The notes under the pieces are model-generated. The model made no database searches, was not told where the DNA came from, and was given only the letters and a program-made list of their open reading frames with translations. DNA of 64,000 nucleotides from Bacteroidota bacterium. GTDB lineage: Bacteria > Bacteroidota > Bacteroidia > Flavobacteriales > Flavobacteriaceae. Of this stretch, positions 56,893-64,000 are shown piece by piece; within the stretch, counting starts at the first letter, position 1, and the number at the start of each line of letters is the position of its first letter. Location of the stretch: contig JAIUNZ010000006.1 in the NCBI GenBank assembly GCA_020161455.1, forward strand, positions 62,001 to 126,000, in the 5' to 3' direction. Both the position numbers and the translations under genes were made by a program.

Positions 56893-59175
56893 ATGAAAAA
56901 ATTACTTTTTCTTTTAGCTTTTCTACTTTCTATCGCTTCTGGATATGCCCAAGTAGGAATAAACACAACTACACCAGATGCTCAATTAGACATTAAATCC
57001 AGCAACCAAGCTACACCTACTAATACTGATGGAATTCTTATTCCGAAAATTGATGCCTTTCCAGTAACCAACCCAACTGCTGCACAAAACAGCATGATGG
57101 TTTACTTAACTACAACTTCGGCAGGGAAGCAACCTGGTTTTTATTATTGGGATAATGCTACGACCAGTTGGAAAGGATTTGGGAATGGTTCGGGTTGGAA
57201 TTTAACTGGAAACTCAGGAACAACACCTGGAACAAATTTCGTTGGTACGACTGATGATAAGCCGTTAATTTTTAAAACTAATAATATACAATCAGGTTAC
57301 TTGGGAGGAAGTGATAACTATGCGGTTTTTTTTGGACATAGAGCAGGGGAAATTAATGCTGGATTTTGGAATGTAGGTATAGGAAGTTATGCTTTAAATC
57401 TAAATACATGGGGATCAAGTAATGTAGCTATTGGGCAGCTTGCGTTAAATAAAAACACAACCGGATACTCTAATTTTGCATTAGGAACAGTAGCAATGAA
57501 TGACAATACTATTGGAAACAATAATGTTGCTATTGGAGAACACACGCTAGACAAGAATGTTACAGGATCTTATGCGGTAGCTATTGGCAGCTATGCTATG
57601 CAATATGCAAACGATAGAACAACACCTTTTGAAAATAAAAACGTTGCTGTTGGTTATCAATCACAAATGGGTTCAACAACTCCTACCAATAATACGGGTA
57701 GCCTTAATACGTCCGTCGGTTATCAAACCTTAGCAAATATTTCCTATGGTAGTAATAATACTGCTGTTGGATCTTATGCGCTTAATTTAAATGATGGAGG
57801 TTATGGCAATAGCGCTTTTGGTCAATCTGCACTTAGCATAAATACTGGGTCAAGTAATACGGCAATGGGCGCAAGAGCACTTATACTAAACACTACAGGT
57901 GTTTCGAATACAGCAAATGGTGTTGAAGCGCTTTACGGTAACAATACAGGGAGTAATAATGTTGCGATTGGCAATAGTGCTTTGCATGATAATATTGCTG
58001 GGTCTAATGCTGTCGCTATAGGTAAGAGTGCTATGGTATACTCAAACAACACCACAACTGCCTATGACAATCACAACGTAGCTATAGGTTTTGAATCTTT
58101 AAGAGGTTCGACAACTCCAGCAAACAATACAGGAAATTTCAATACGGCAATTGGGTATCAAACACTATTAAATAACTCGACAGGACAGGAAAATAGTGCA
58201 ATAGGCGACCAAGCGTTGCTTTTTAATGCAACTGGACGATATAACACCGCAACCGGCAGAAGTTCATTAAGCAGTAATGTCTCTGGATATTATAATACCG
58301 CAACGGGTTATGCTGCCTTAGGAAACACTACAGGAGAACAAAATACCGCTATTGGAGCTACCGCACTATATAACAATAGTACCGGTTCTGGAAACGTAGC
58401 CATAGGATACAACGCTGGATATAACGAACTCGGATCCAACAAACTATACATAGAAAACAGCAATTCCGCAACACCACTTATCTATGGCGAATTTAATAAT
58501 GATATTGTAAAAATAAATGGTCAGATTAAAGTCAATAGAGTTACAACCGTTGGAAATGAAATGCAGATTAATAATGCTAACAATTATGTTCACGGAAATG
58601 GAAATCAGATATTTGGTAATGGTTCTGATGAATTCTTAATGTCATCAAGAGAAAGTAGTAACGAAACAGCAGGGATTTATGGAGATGGCAATGCCGTTAG
58701 TATCTGGTCACCCGGAGATGGAAACCAAGGACAAGCTGCCGCATTAGTATATTTTTTAGATGAAGACTTTTTTGACGGCTCTAACACAAACCCATACGAT
58801 AATACAGCTTTAAAATCATACATATCTCCAGCTGGAGCTTATGTTCAAATATCAGATAAAAATAAAAAAGAAAACATAGTCAAAATTGAAAATGCCCTTG
58901 AAAAAATAAACCAAATAAATGGCTATACTTATCAATTCAAGCTAGCACCAGCAGAAGTCGAAAAAGGAGACAAACCAATAAAATCAAGCGGTGTTTTAGC
59001 ACAAGAACTTAAAGAAGTCCTGCCCGAAGCCGTTCAACAAAGTGATAATGGAGATTACTTTGTAGACTATGCCGCCATAACACCATTATTAATCGAAGCA
59101 TTAAAAGAACAAAACAAAAAAATACAAACACTAGAACAAAGATTAAAAACAATAGAAGAAAAAATAGGGAAGTAA
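56893..59175 (+). CDS. Beta-roll surface protein with S74 endosialidase chaperone
   Basis: A 760-residue protein. The signal peptide is MKKLLFLLAFLLSIASGYAQ. The N-terminal part (about 20-110) has TTPDAQLDIKSSNQATPTNTDGILIPK and a following collagen- or tail-fiber-like region. Residues about 130-560 contain many NTAIG/NVAIG-type beta-roll repeats (spaced 14-24 residues). The C-terminal 116 residues are a peptidase S74 intramolecular chaperone: the Ser-Asp pair is at 654-655 in QISDKNKKENI, which fits the auto-cleavage site, and GVLAQELKEVLPEAV lies downstream. The final coiled coil (about 735-760) can trimerise the chains. It is likely a trimeric surface fibre. It is divergent from a LytTR system and has its own terminator. 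Confidence 0.85.
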   Translation: MKKLLFLLAFLLSIASGYAQVGINTTTPDAQLDIKSSNQATPTNTDGILIPKIDAFPVTNPTAAQNSMMVYLTTTSAGKQPGFYYWDNATTSWKGFGNGSGWNLTGNSGTTPGTNFVGTTDDKPLIFKTNNIQSGYLGGSDNYAVFFGHRAGEINAGFWNVGIGSYALNLNTWGSSNVAIGQLALNKNTTGYSNFALGTVAMNDNTIGNNNVAIGEHTLDKNVTGSYAVAIGSYAMQYANDRTTPFENKNVAVGYQSQMGSTTPTNNTGSLNTSVGYQTLANISYGSNNTAVGSYALNLNDGGYGNSAFGQSALSINTGSSNTAMGARALILNTTGVSNTANGVEALYGNNTGSNNVAIGNSALHDNIAGSNAVAIGKSAMVYSNNTTTAYDNHNVAIGFESLRGSTTPANNTGNFNTAIGYQTLLNNSTGQENSAIGDQALLFNATGRYNTATGRSSLSSNVSGYYNTATGYAALGNTTGEQNTAIGATALYNNSTGSGNVAIGYNAGYNELGSNKLYIENSNSATPLIYGEFNNDIVKINGQIKVNRVTTVGNEMQINNANNYVHGNGNQIFGNGSDEFLMSSRESSNETAGIYGDGNAVSIWSPGDGNQGQAAALVYFLDEDFFDGSNTNPYDNTALKSYISPAGAYVQISDKNKKENIVKIENALEKINQINGYTYQFKLAPAEVEKGDKPIKSSGVLAQELKEVLPEAVQQSDNGDYFVDYAAITPLLIEALKEQNKKIQTLEQRLKTIEEKIGK

Positions 59176-59200
59176 GTATTTAGTTTTTTAAGCAGAAATC

Positions 59201-59229
59201 GGTCTAACGAAAGTTAGGCCTTTTTTTTT
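59201..59229 (+). terminator. Terminator of the S74 beta-roll gene
   Basis: GGTCTAAC pairs with GTTAGGCC (T-G wobble) around GAAA, followed by T9. Confidence 0.9.
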
Positions 59230-59269
59230 ATTAATCTATAGTTAGAACAAAGAGATATAAGATAAATTA

Positions 59270-59479
59270 TAAAACTCAATTTTATATTTTACTAGCATTA
59301 TTTTAATTTTTAGAAACTACAATTTACATTTTTAAATTTTATTTCTAATTTTTAGAATAGTATTTTTAAATAATACAATCTATTTTTTATATTTTAAAAT
59401 GATAATTTTATATTATAGAATAGTAGTTTTATAAAATAGAATTGTATTTTTATATTTTATAATAAAAAATTTAATTTTT
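59270..59479. repeat. Ten-unit 21-bp A/T-only phased array before the XRE gene
   Basis: Most of the 315-bp gap between the S74 gene and the XRE gene is an A/T-rich array with an exact 21-bp period. Units start at 59270, 59291, 59312, 59333, 59354, 59375, 59396, 59417, 59438 and 59459. A consensus is A-R-A-A-T, then TAnTTTTTATATTTT-like. G and C are rare, and the T-tract occupies the same place in each unit. A 21-bp period is two helical turns, so intrinsic curvature or an array of protein sites is expected. The last unit ends 12 bp before the start codon. Confidence 0.8.
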
Positions 59480-59491
59480 AACAAAAATAAT

Positions 59492-59845
59492 ATGCTAATC
59501 TTCAACCTAAAAACCATATTCGCAGCAAGACAAATAGACAAACCCTACTCATTTCTTGTCAAAATAGGCATTGCACCGCACACAGCCACAAGACTTATTA
59601 ATGAAAACGTCAGAGTTATGCGATTAGACCATATCGAACTATTATGCAAAAACCTCCATTGCGAACCAAACGAGTTATTAACCTACAAGCAAGACAAAAA
59701 CGAAGTTTTACCTCAAAATCATCCTCTGAATAATTTAGTTCAACAACCACAAGACAACCAATGGCAAGAAACACTCAAAACAATTCCATTAAAACAACTC
59801 AAAGAAATAGCAGCAATAATAAACCAAACCAATCCCGAAAAATAA
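59492..59845 (+). CDS. XRE-type (Cro/CI-like) helix-turn-helix regulator
   Basis: A 117-residue protein. The N-terminal 65 residues form a Cro/CI-like helix-turn-helix of the YozG/HTH_26 subtype (KTIFAARQIDKPYSFLVKIGIAPHTATRLINENVRVMRLDHIELLCKNLHCEPNELL). The second helix reads IGIAPHTATRLINEN. The C-terminal half is Gln/Pro/Asn-rich (NNLVQQPQDNQWQETLKTI) with a final short helix and no known effector domain. The gene sits directly behind the 21-bp A/T array, which makes autoregulation through these repeats plausible. It has no attached phage or toxin genes. Confidence 0.8.
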   Translation: MLIFNLKTIFAARQIDKPYSFLVKIGIAPHTATRLINENVRVMRLDHIELLCKNLHCEPNELLTYKQDKNEVLPQNHPLNNLVQQPQDNQWQETLKTIPLKQLKEIAAIINQTNPEK

Positions 59846-59892
59846 AACCAATTTGTCAAAACCTACAACCTACAACCTAACACCTTTTTTCC

Positions 59893-59900
59893 TATCTTTG
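59893..59900 (+). promoter_or_regulatory. -7 element for the DUF58 gene, leaderless mRNA likely
   Basis: TATCTTTG matches TAnnTTTG and ends four bases before the ATG of the DUF58 gene, so transcription would begin at or next to the start codon. Confidence 0.55.
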
Positions 59901-59904
59901 AAAT

Positions 59905-60831
59905 ATGAAAATCGAAGCACAAAAAGAACTCATTTCAGGATTCAAGCATCTCGAATTGTTAGCCAATCAAGTCGTTGAAGGTTTTATTTCGGGTATGCAC
60001 AAATCGCCATTTCACGGATTTTCTGCCGAATTTGCCGAACATAAAATTTACAATTCAGGCGAAAGCACTAAGAATATCGACTGGAAACTTTTTGCAAAAA
60101 CAGACAGATTATATTCCAAAAGACACGAAGAAGAAACCAACCTGCGTTGCCATTTAATCATCGATAATTCGTCTTCGATGTATTATCCAAAACTAGAAAA
60201 TGACCAACCATTCTATAAAAATAAAATAGGTTTTTCAGTCCTAGCTTCAGCAGTATTAATGAATTTGCTCAAAAAACAACGCGATGCAGTAGGCTTAAGT
60301 ATCTTTTCAGATAAATACGACTATTATGCGCCAGAAAAAGGATCTGATAGACACCACAGAATGTTATTAAACATTTTGGAAGAGTTGTTAGAAAAACCAA
60401 AGCAAACCAAAACAACAGACACGATTACCTATTTGCATCAAATCGCCGAGAAAATGCACCGCCGTTCCATGATTGTTTTGTTTTCAGATATGTTTCAAAA
60501 TCAAGACAAAGAAAAACTCTTTAATGCCTTGCAACATTTGAAACACAATAAGCACAAAGTAGTTGTTTTTCATGTGTATGACAAACAAACAGAAATAGAG
60601 TTTGACTTTGACAATGCCCCAAGAAAATTCATTGATGTAGAATCTGGCGAAGAGTTAAATCTTTTTGCCGAGAACATTAAAGGTTTTTATGAAGAGAAAA
60701 TCAAGTTATATTTCAATGAAATCGCCATGACTTGTGCCCAAAATAAAATAAAATACATTCCAGTATCCGTTGATGAAAGTTTTGAAAAAATACTAACAAC
60801 ATATTTGGTTGAAAAGCAAATGTTTGGATAA
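59905..60831 (+). CDS. DUF58 domain-containing (von Willebrand A-like) protein
   Basis: A 308-residue cytosolic protein of the DUF58 family. The N-terminal GFISGMHKSPFHGFSAEFAEHKIYNSGESTKNIDWKLFAKTDRLYSKRHEEETNLRC is the DUF58 signature; a VWA-type domain follows with the MIDAS-like DNSSSMYYPK near residue 90 and MIVLFSDMFQNQDKE near residue 190. Such proteins usually lie beside MoxR ATPases and VWA proteins in chaperone-like clusters; here no MoxR gene is present in the window, so the gene stands apart. Promoter and ATG are so close that the transcript is probably leaderless. Confidence 0.88.
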   Translation: MKIEAQKELISGFKHLELLANQVVEGFISGMHKSPFHGFSAEFAEHKIYNSGESTKNIDWKLFAKTDRLYSKRHEEETNLRCHLIIDNSSSMYYPKLENDQPFYKNKIGFSVLASAVLMNLLKKQRDAVGLSIFSDKYDYYAPEKGSDRHHRMLLNILEELLEKPKQTKTTDTITYLHQIAEKMHRRSMIVLFSDMFQNQDKEKLFNALQHLKHNKHKVVVFHVYDKQTEIEFDFDNAPRKFIDVESGEELNLFAENIKGFYEEKIKLYFNEIAMTCAQNKIKYIPVSVDESFEKILTTYLVEKQMFG

Positions 60832-60868
60832 AAAATACGATTTTTAAAAATATTTTTAAGTAAAAAAG

Positions 60869-60898
60869 TTGCAGATTACAAAAACGATTGTATATTTG
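60869..60898 (+). promoter_or_regulatory. Promoter of tRNA-Asp
   Basis: TTG at 60869-60871, 19 bp, then TATATTTG at 60891-60898: a perfect Bacteroidetes -33/-7 promoter, 18 bp before the tRNA. Confidence 0.85.
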
Positions 60899-60916
60899 CA
60901 ACCGCAATTAAGCGAT

Positions 60917-60990
60917 GGTTTGGTAGTTCAGTTGGTTAGAATACATGCCTGTCACGCATGGGGTCGCGGGTTCGAGTCCCGTCCAGACCG
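60917..60990 (+). tRNA. tRNA-Asp (GTC anticodon)
   Basis: A 74-base tRNA. The acceptor stem GGTTTGG pairs with CCAGACC (one T-G), the discriminator is G, and the anticodon stem CATGC/GCATG carries the loop CTGTCAC with anticodon GTC. The T arm GCGGG-TTCGAGT-CCCGT is complete. CCA is not encoded (the sequence continues CGA). It is preceded by a consensus promoter and followed by a strong terminator. Confidence 0.97.
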
Positions 60991-61000
60991 CGAAATTGGG

Positions 61001-61030
61001 AAAAGGTTTTCAGAAATGAAAACCTTTTTT
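61001..61030 (+). terminator. Terminator of tRNA-Asp
   Basis: AAAAGGTTTTC pairs with GAAAACCTTTT around AGAAAT, followed by a T run, 10 bp after the tRNA. Confidence 0.9.
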
Positions 61031-61067
61031 GCCCAGTAAAAGTATTGAAAATTAGTTGTGTTGTTTC

Positions 61068-61146
61068 GCTACGAATTTGTAACTCGTAGCTCGGTTTAGT
61101 AGTTAGACCAATGAAAAGCTTTTCGCCTCGGCGAATGGCTTTTTTG
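61068..61146 (+). ncRNA. Candidate structured RNA: three consecutive hairpins
   Basis: Hairpin 1 is GCTACGA/TCGTAGC (61068-61090), hairpin 2 is GGTTT/AGACC (61093-61109), and hairpin 3 is AAAAGC+TTCGC/GCGAA+GCTTTT (61114-61143) ending in a T6 run, typical of a terminator. GGTTTAGTAGTT...AGACC resembles the two acceptor-end segments of the tRNA-Asp upstream, so the region could be a decayed tRNA duplicate. No -7 element is obvious. The call is tentative. Confidence 0.3.
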
Positions 61147-61252
61147 CTTTAAAGACCTTTCGATTTTATAATTCAAACAATGTTTCTTCTAAAAATCAGA
61201 TTAAAGCTCAACTATTTTACTATTTTTGAAATTCTAATGTATTTTTGAATTC

Positions 61253-61729
61253 ATGAAAAAAACGTTGGCTTTATTAGTATTATTTTTCACTTTCTCTTGT
61301 CAATATTTTGACAGAAAAGTGCCTTCCGAAGATGTTTTGTTAAAAGAGCAACTCAAAGAAATCAATTGGAGTGAAATAGACGAATATCCAACGGTTGTTG
61401 ATTGCGAAAAAATTACTGATGAAACGCAACGCAAACAGTGTTTTTTTGAATTTTTGACACAAACCATCCAGCAAAAACTAGACATAGACACGTTAGTAAA
61501 CTTATTGCCAAAACTTGATACTATTGAAGTGAAAGTTACCGTTTTTCCTAACTCATTGGTGACTTTTGAACCACAATTTCCTAAAGACTCTGTAGCTTAT
61601 GATACCATAAAAATTGACAGCATTCTGCGTTCAAGATTAATTGATTTTCCGAAAATTAAACCCGCCATTAAAAGAGGAATTCCTGTGAAAACACAATTTA
61701 TTCTTCCGGTTATTTTAAAAATAGAATAA
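61253..61729 (+). CDS. Lipoprotein with TonB-like C-terminus
   Basis: A 158-residue lipoprotein. The signal is MKKTLALLVLFFTFSC (Cys16). The middle region is Asp/Lys-rich and contains ITDETQRKQCFFEFLTQTIQQKL. The C-terminus, FPKIKPAIKRGIPVKTQFILPVILKIE, resembles the end of TonB energy-transducer domains (LP-x-PA-x-x-x-G-x-PV), but the protein has no transmembrane helix or proline-rich spacer of true TonB. It may be a periplasmic protein with a TonB-type fold. The function is unknown. Confidence 0.65.
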   Translation: MKKTLALLVLFFTFSCQYFDRKVPSEDVLLKEQLKEINWSEIDEYPTVVDCEKITDETQRKQCFFEFLTQTIQQKLDIDTLVNLLPKLDTIEVKVTVFPNSLVTFEPQFPKDSVAYDTIKIDSILRSRLIDFPKIKPAIKRGIPVKTQFILPVILKIE

Positions 61730-61733
61730 CAAC

Positions 61734-62855
61734 TTAAAAACGCCTTCCTTTCCAAGTAAACTTTCCAAACAAGCTAAAAACACCAACAGTAGTTGCAAAA
61801 AACGGATAGAGAATAGCACTGGCAAATGGAATAGCTATTTTGTTAGTGTTAAAAAATGAATTCGCCTTTAAAATCAGAAGATAATCAATACTATATTTTA
61901 TCAAAAATAGAATTAAAAACAACTTCCAATCTAACTTTCCAAAAAATAAAGCAATTAATCCAAAAGCGATAAAAGCATTTGCGAAGAAAACACTACTTGC
62001 CAAAAATTTTGGATAGAAACTATTGTAATTAGAAGTTTTGCTCGCCCAGCGAATGCGTTGCATCAATAATTTAAACAAATTATTTTCTGGTTTTGTGATT
62101 ACAATAGCATTTTGCGCTTTAAGAAATCCAACTTTATCAGAGCATTTTGCAATTGCTTTTTGAAGTAAAAATACATCATCGCCGCTTGCAATTTTATTAT
62201 TATCCTCAAAACCATCAAGTTCTAAAAACATTTTTTTAGTATATGCAAAATTAGCACCATTACACATAAAAGGTTGGTTAATACCAAAACTACCAATAGT
62301 TGTAGCTTGCAAACTCAACATTTCAAACTGTTGAAAATGATGAAACCAATTGTTTTTTGTTTTATAGATTACTGGTGCGGCTATCATTTCAAAACTATTT
62401 TTTTGGATAAAACCATCGATTGATGATAACCAGTTTGGATTTACTTCACAATCGGCATCCGTAGTAATAATCCATGGATTTTTGGCAATAGGCATCGCTC
62501 TTGAAATAGCATCTTTCTTTGGCGAATTTGACAAACGTAAATTTTCCAATAAAGTAGTGTCAATTTCATCATTTTTCATGCGCCATTTGATAAAAACAGC
62601 ACTCGAATTATCTTTAGAATCATCATCAATCATAATGATTTCAATGAAATTTTTTGGATAATTTAGATTGGAAAGTGACGCTAATAATTTTGATAAATTT
62701 TTTGCTTCATTTCTAAATGGAACAACAATAGTAAAGTTCGTTTTCGGAGTATATTCTTTACTTATCGATTGGTCTTTTATTTTGTTAAAACCAAAAAACA
62801 GCTGAAGAATAAAAACAGCATACACCACAATTAGTATAAAAAAGATTATTTCCAT
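61734..62855 (-). CDS. Membrane glycosyltransferase, GT2 family
   Basis: A 373-residue family-2 glycosyltransferase. One N-terminal membrane segment (residues 2-21) precedes the catalytic domain (FTIVVPFRNEAKNLSKLLASL near residue 42, then IMIDDDSKDNS, and the DxD-like ITTDADCEVNP near residue 130). Three or four C-terminal hydrophobic segments follow. The ATG giving MEIIFFILIVVYAVF is preferred; 22 more N-terminal codons overlap the preceding gene and look like leader. It overlaps the upstream membrane-protein gene by 10 bp and is likely co-transcribed. The donor and acceptor are unknown. Confidence 0.82.
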   Translation of the reverse strand: MEIIFFILIVVYAVFILQLFFGFNKIKDQSISKEYTPKTNFTIVVPFRNEAKNLSKLLASLSNLNYPKNFIEIIMIDDDSKDNSSAVFIKWRMKNDEIDTTLLENLRLSNSPKKDAISRAMPIAKNPWIITTDADCEVNPNWLSSIDGFIQKNSFEMIAAPVIYKTKNNWFHHFQQFEMLSLQATTIGSFGINQPFMCNGANFAYTKKMFLELDGFEDNNKIASGDDVFLLQKAIAKCSDKVGFLKAQNAIVITKPENNLFKLLMQRIRWASKTSNYNSFYPKFLASSVFFANAFIAFGLIALFFGKLDWKLFLILFLIKYSIDYLLILKANSFFNTNKIAIPFASAILYPFFATTVGVFSLFGKFTWKGRRF

Positions 62856-63763
62856 TTGGATTTGAAATTTAAGACAAAAAAACTTCCAATTAATACAGGC
62901 AAAACTACATTTAAAAACCACATTAATGTACTAACAAAGAGAATAATCCATTCGTTAATATCATGTTTCCCGAAAAAAAACAGAGCAACACTTCCTTTTA
63001 CAGCAAAATCAAACATTTGAAAACTAGGCAAAGAAGATGCCAAAAAATAGACAACTGCAATGGTTGAAATTAAAGTTATATAAGGCAAATGAACGTCTAA
63101 AACAACGAACAGAAGATAATACTGATGCGAAAAAACCACATATCTTGAAAGTCCTAAAAACATGTTTCTTTGATGGATTTTTTTGGGAATTTCATTCGTT
63201 TTTTGAAGTACAGAAGCAATAGAATAGTTTTTAATCTTGAAGTTTTTAGTCAAAAAAACAATCACCAGCACCACAATACTTATTCCAAAAAGAGTAAATG
63301 CAATTTCATAATACCCTAAAACGATTAACCCAAACAATCCAAATAGGATGGTTAGTATCATTTGAATTCCATTGCAAATAAGGTTTAAAAAAATAATTAT
63401 CTTTGATTTTGACTTTTCAAAAAATAATACTTTCCCTGCGTATTCACCAATACCATTTGGGGTAATTATTCCACCGGTTAATGCTGCTAAAACTTGTTTT
63501 GTAGCTTCAAAAATAGAAATTGGAGCAATATAAGAAACTAAATTTTTCCACTTTAAAATTTCTAAATAGCGATTTAAAAAACTTAAAAAAAGTAATGCAC
63601 TAATAATCCCAAAAGAAAATTTATTTTGAATAATTCCAACAAAATCAGTCCAATTAAAATTATTTTTTTTTGTAATTTGAGTGTATATAAAATAGAAAGC
63701 CAAAAGAACAATACTAATCTTTAGAATAAGAATTACGAGTTTATTTTTACTTTTTGACATCAT
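62846..63763 (-). CDS. Lysylphosphatidylglycerol synthase TM-like (UPF0104) protein
   Basis: A 305-residue integral membrane protein with about eight predicted segments. It resembles the flippase-like/membrane region of the lysylphosphatidylglycerol synthase family (UPF0104), with ALTGGIITPNGIGEYAGKVLFFEKSK near residue 95 as the most typical motif and SSLPSFQMFDFAVKGSVALFFF near residue 240. It lacks the cytosolic aminoacyl-transfer domain of MprF. A role in lipid or lipid-linked glycan movement is plausible given the adjoining glycosyltransferase, which overlaps its 3' end. Confidence 0.78.
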   Translation of the reverse strand: MMSKSKNKLVILILKISIVLLAFYFIYTQITKKNNFNWTDFVGIIQNKFSFGIISALLFLSFLNRYLEILKWKNLVSYIAPISIFEATKQVLAALTGGIITPNGIGEYAGKVLFFEKSKSKIIIFLNLICNGIQMILTILFGLFGLIVLGYYEIAFTLFGISIVVLVIVFLTKNFKIKNYSIASVLQKTNEIPKKIHQRNMFLGLSRYVVFSHQYYLLFVVLDVHLPYITLISTIAVVYFLASSLPSFQMFDFAVKGSVALFFFGKHDINEWIILFVSTLMWFLNVVLPVLIGSFFVLNFKSKWK

Positions 63764-63891
63764 TTGGCAAAATAAACTATAAAAAATAAAGAAACCTATT
63801 TAAAAAAATTAGATTGTTGCCAAAATCAAGGTTTACTCCATAATTTTTAATACTTTTAGAAACTATTTTTTAATATAAAGTACCCTTAAAA

Positions 63892-64000
63892 ATGAAAATT
63901 AAATTACATTTACTTATCGTATTTCTTAGTTTTTCGGCTTTTTCACAAAATATTATTTGGGAAAAAGTAACTTCTAGAGAAATAACTAAAAACAAATTTG
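63892..64000 (+). CDS. Start of a secreted protein, partial
   Basis: The frame opens with a clear signal peptide MKIKLHLLIVFLSFSAFSQ, cleavage probably after Ser18, followed by NIIWEKVTSREITKNKF to the window edge. Neither the family nor the length can be judged from 36 codons. A T9SS sortase is one possibility from gene neighbourhood memory, but the sequence shown does not establish this. Confidence 0.5.
   Translation, partial: MKIKLHLLIVFLSFSAFSQNIIWEKVTSREITKNKF

Noticed and set aside
56893-59175. Prophage tail-spike gene
   Set aside because: The S74 domain is phage-like, but the gene is bordered by a kinase pair and an XRE gene with no capsid, tail or integrase genes.
59270-59479. CRISPR array
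   Set aside because: The units are contiguous 21-mers without unique spacers and diverge freely from each other; no cas genes are nearby.
61253-61729. True TonB protein
   Set aside because: The C-terminal motif is similar, but there is no N-terminal membrane helix or proline-rich spacer, and a lipobox is present.

Overview
The window looks like chromosomal DNA from a member of the Flavobacteriaceae, most likely Flavobacterium or a close relative. The evidence is the low GC content, Bacteroidetes -7 promoter elements (TAnnTTTG, twice with a -33 TTG exactly 19 bp upstream), type IX secretion (T9SS) sorting domains, lineage families such as DUF4271, DUF4296 and DUF4407, a DnaE with a fused proofreading exonuclease, and ribosomal protein S16 with a long acidic tail. 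No rRNA, CRISPR array, prophage or transposase gene was found. The single tRNA is tRNA-Asp(GUC).

Layout. 0-15 kb: the end of an M20 peptidase, a DUF4407 membrane protein, a minus-strand run of small proteins (SHOCT/PH, MmcQ, GNAT, VOC, cyclase, GxxExxY), hemW-ruvC, tyrS, an epimerase, DUF4296-pyrC-polyprenol glycosyltransferase, DUF4271-uroporphyrinogen synthase, and a LuxE-like acyltransferase. 15-28 kb: a surface block with a beta-helix T9SS protein, a beta-roll protein, a duplicated LamG-like T9SS protein, a protein that is only a T9SS sorting domain, a beta-helix lipoprotein and a TonB-dependent receptor, next to a divergent PhoB/PhoR-like two-component system. 28-30.6 kb: a glycosyltransferase, trmB, a LysE exporter and an alkyltransferase-like protein. 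30.7-40 kb: an NtrY/NtrC-like sigma-54 two-component system divergent from a tripartite MacAB/TolC-type exporter operon. 40-43 kb: an Fe-S/redox operon (Mrp, Nfu, ferredoxin reductase, ferredoxin). 43-49 kb: a GDSL lipoprotein, glutaryl-CoA dehydrogenase, tRNA methyltransferase, a broken S23-type gene, rimM-rpsP, a lipoprotein and an RRM protein. 49-54 kb: dnaE and trxA. 54-59 kb: a TPR histidine kinase/LytTR pair divergent from a large S74-type beta-roll protein. 59-64 kb: an XRE regulator behind a phased A/T array, a DUF58 protein, tRNA-Asp, a lipoprotein, a glycosyltransferase, a flippase-like membrane protein and the start of a secreted protein.

The most unusual content lies between the genes. 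(a) Two 16-bp palindromes exactly 21 bp apart, plus a candidate -24 sigma-54 element, lie between the NtrC-like regulator and the exporter operon and form a plausible enhancer/promoter circuit. (b) Two arrays with an exact 21-bp period (two helical turns): about ten A/T-only units before the XRE gene, and three to four units with CTTGnnCAAG-like dyads before the LuxE-like gene. (c) Two gene families known from 23S rRNA intervening sequences, GxxExxY and S23, are each embedded in a different short repeat family, and the S23 copy is broken by a single in-frame TAA. (d) A roughly 31-bp dispersed repeat built from three TTGGAATTT words sits immediately before several start codons. (e) A small palindromic repeat occurs once between genes and twice in frame inside genes. 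(f) A family of terminators shares the core CTAAC-GAAA-GTTAG.

All calls come from reading the sequence and from remembered family knowledge. No database search was run.
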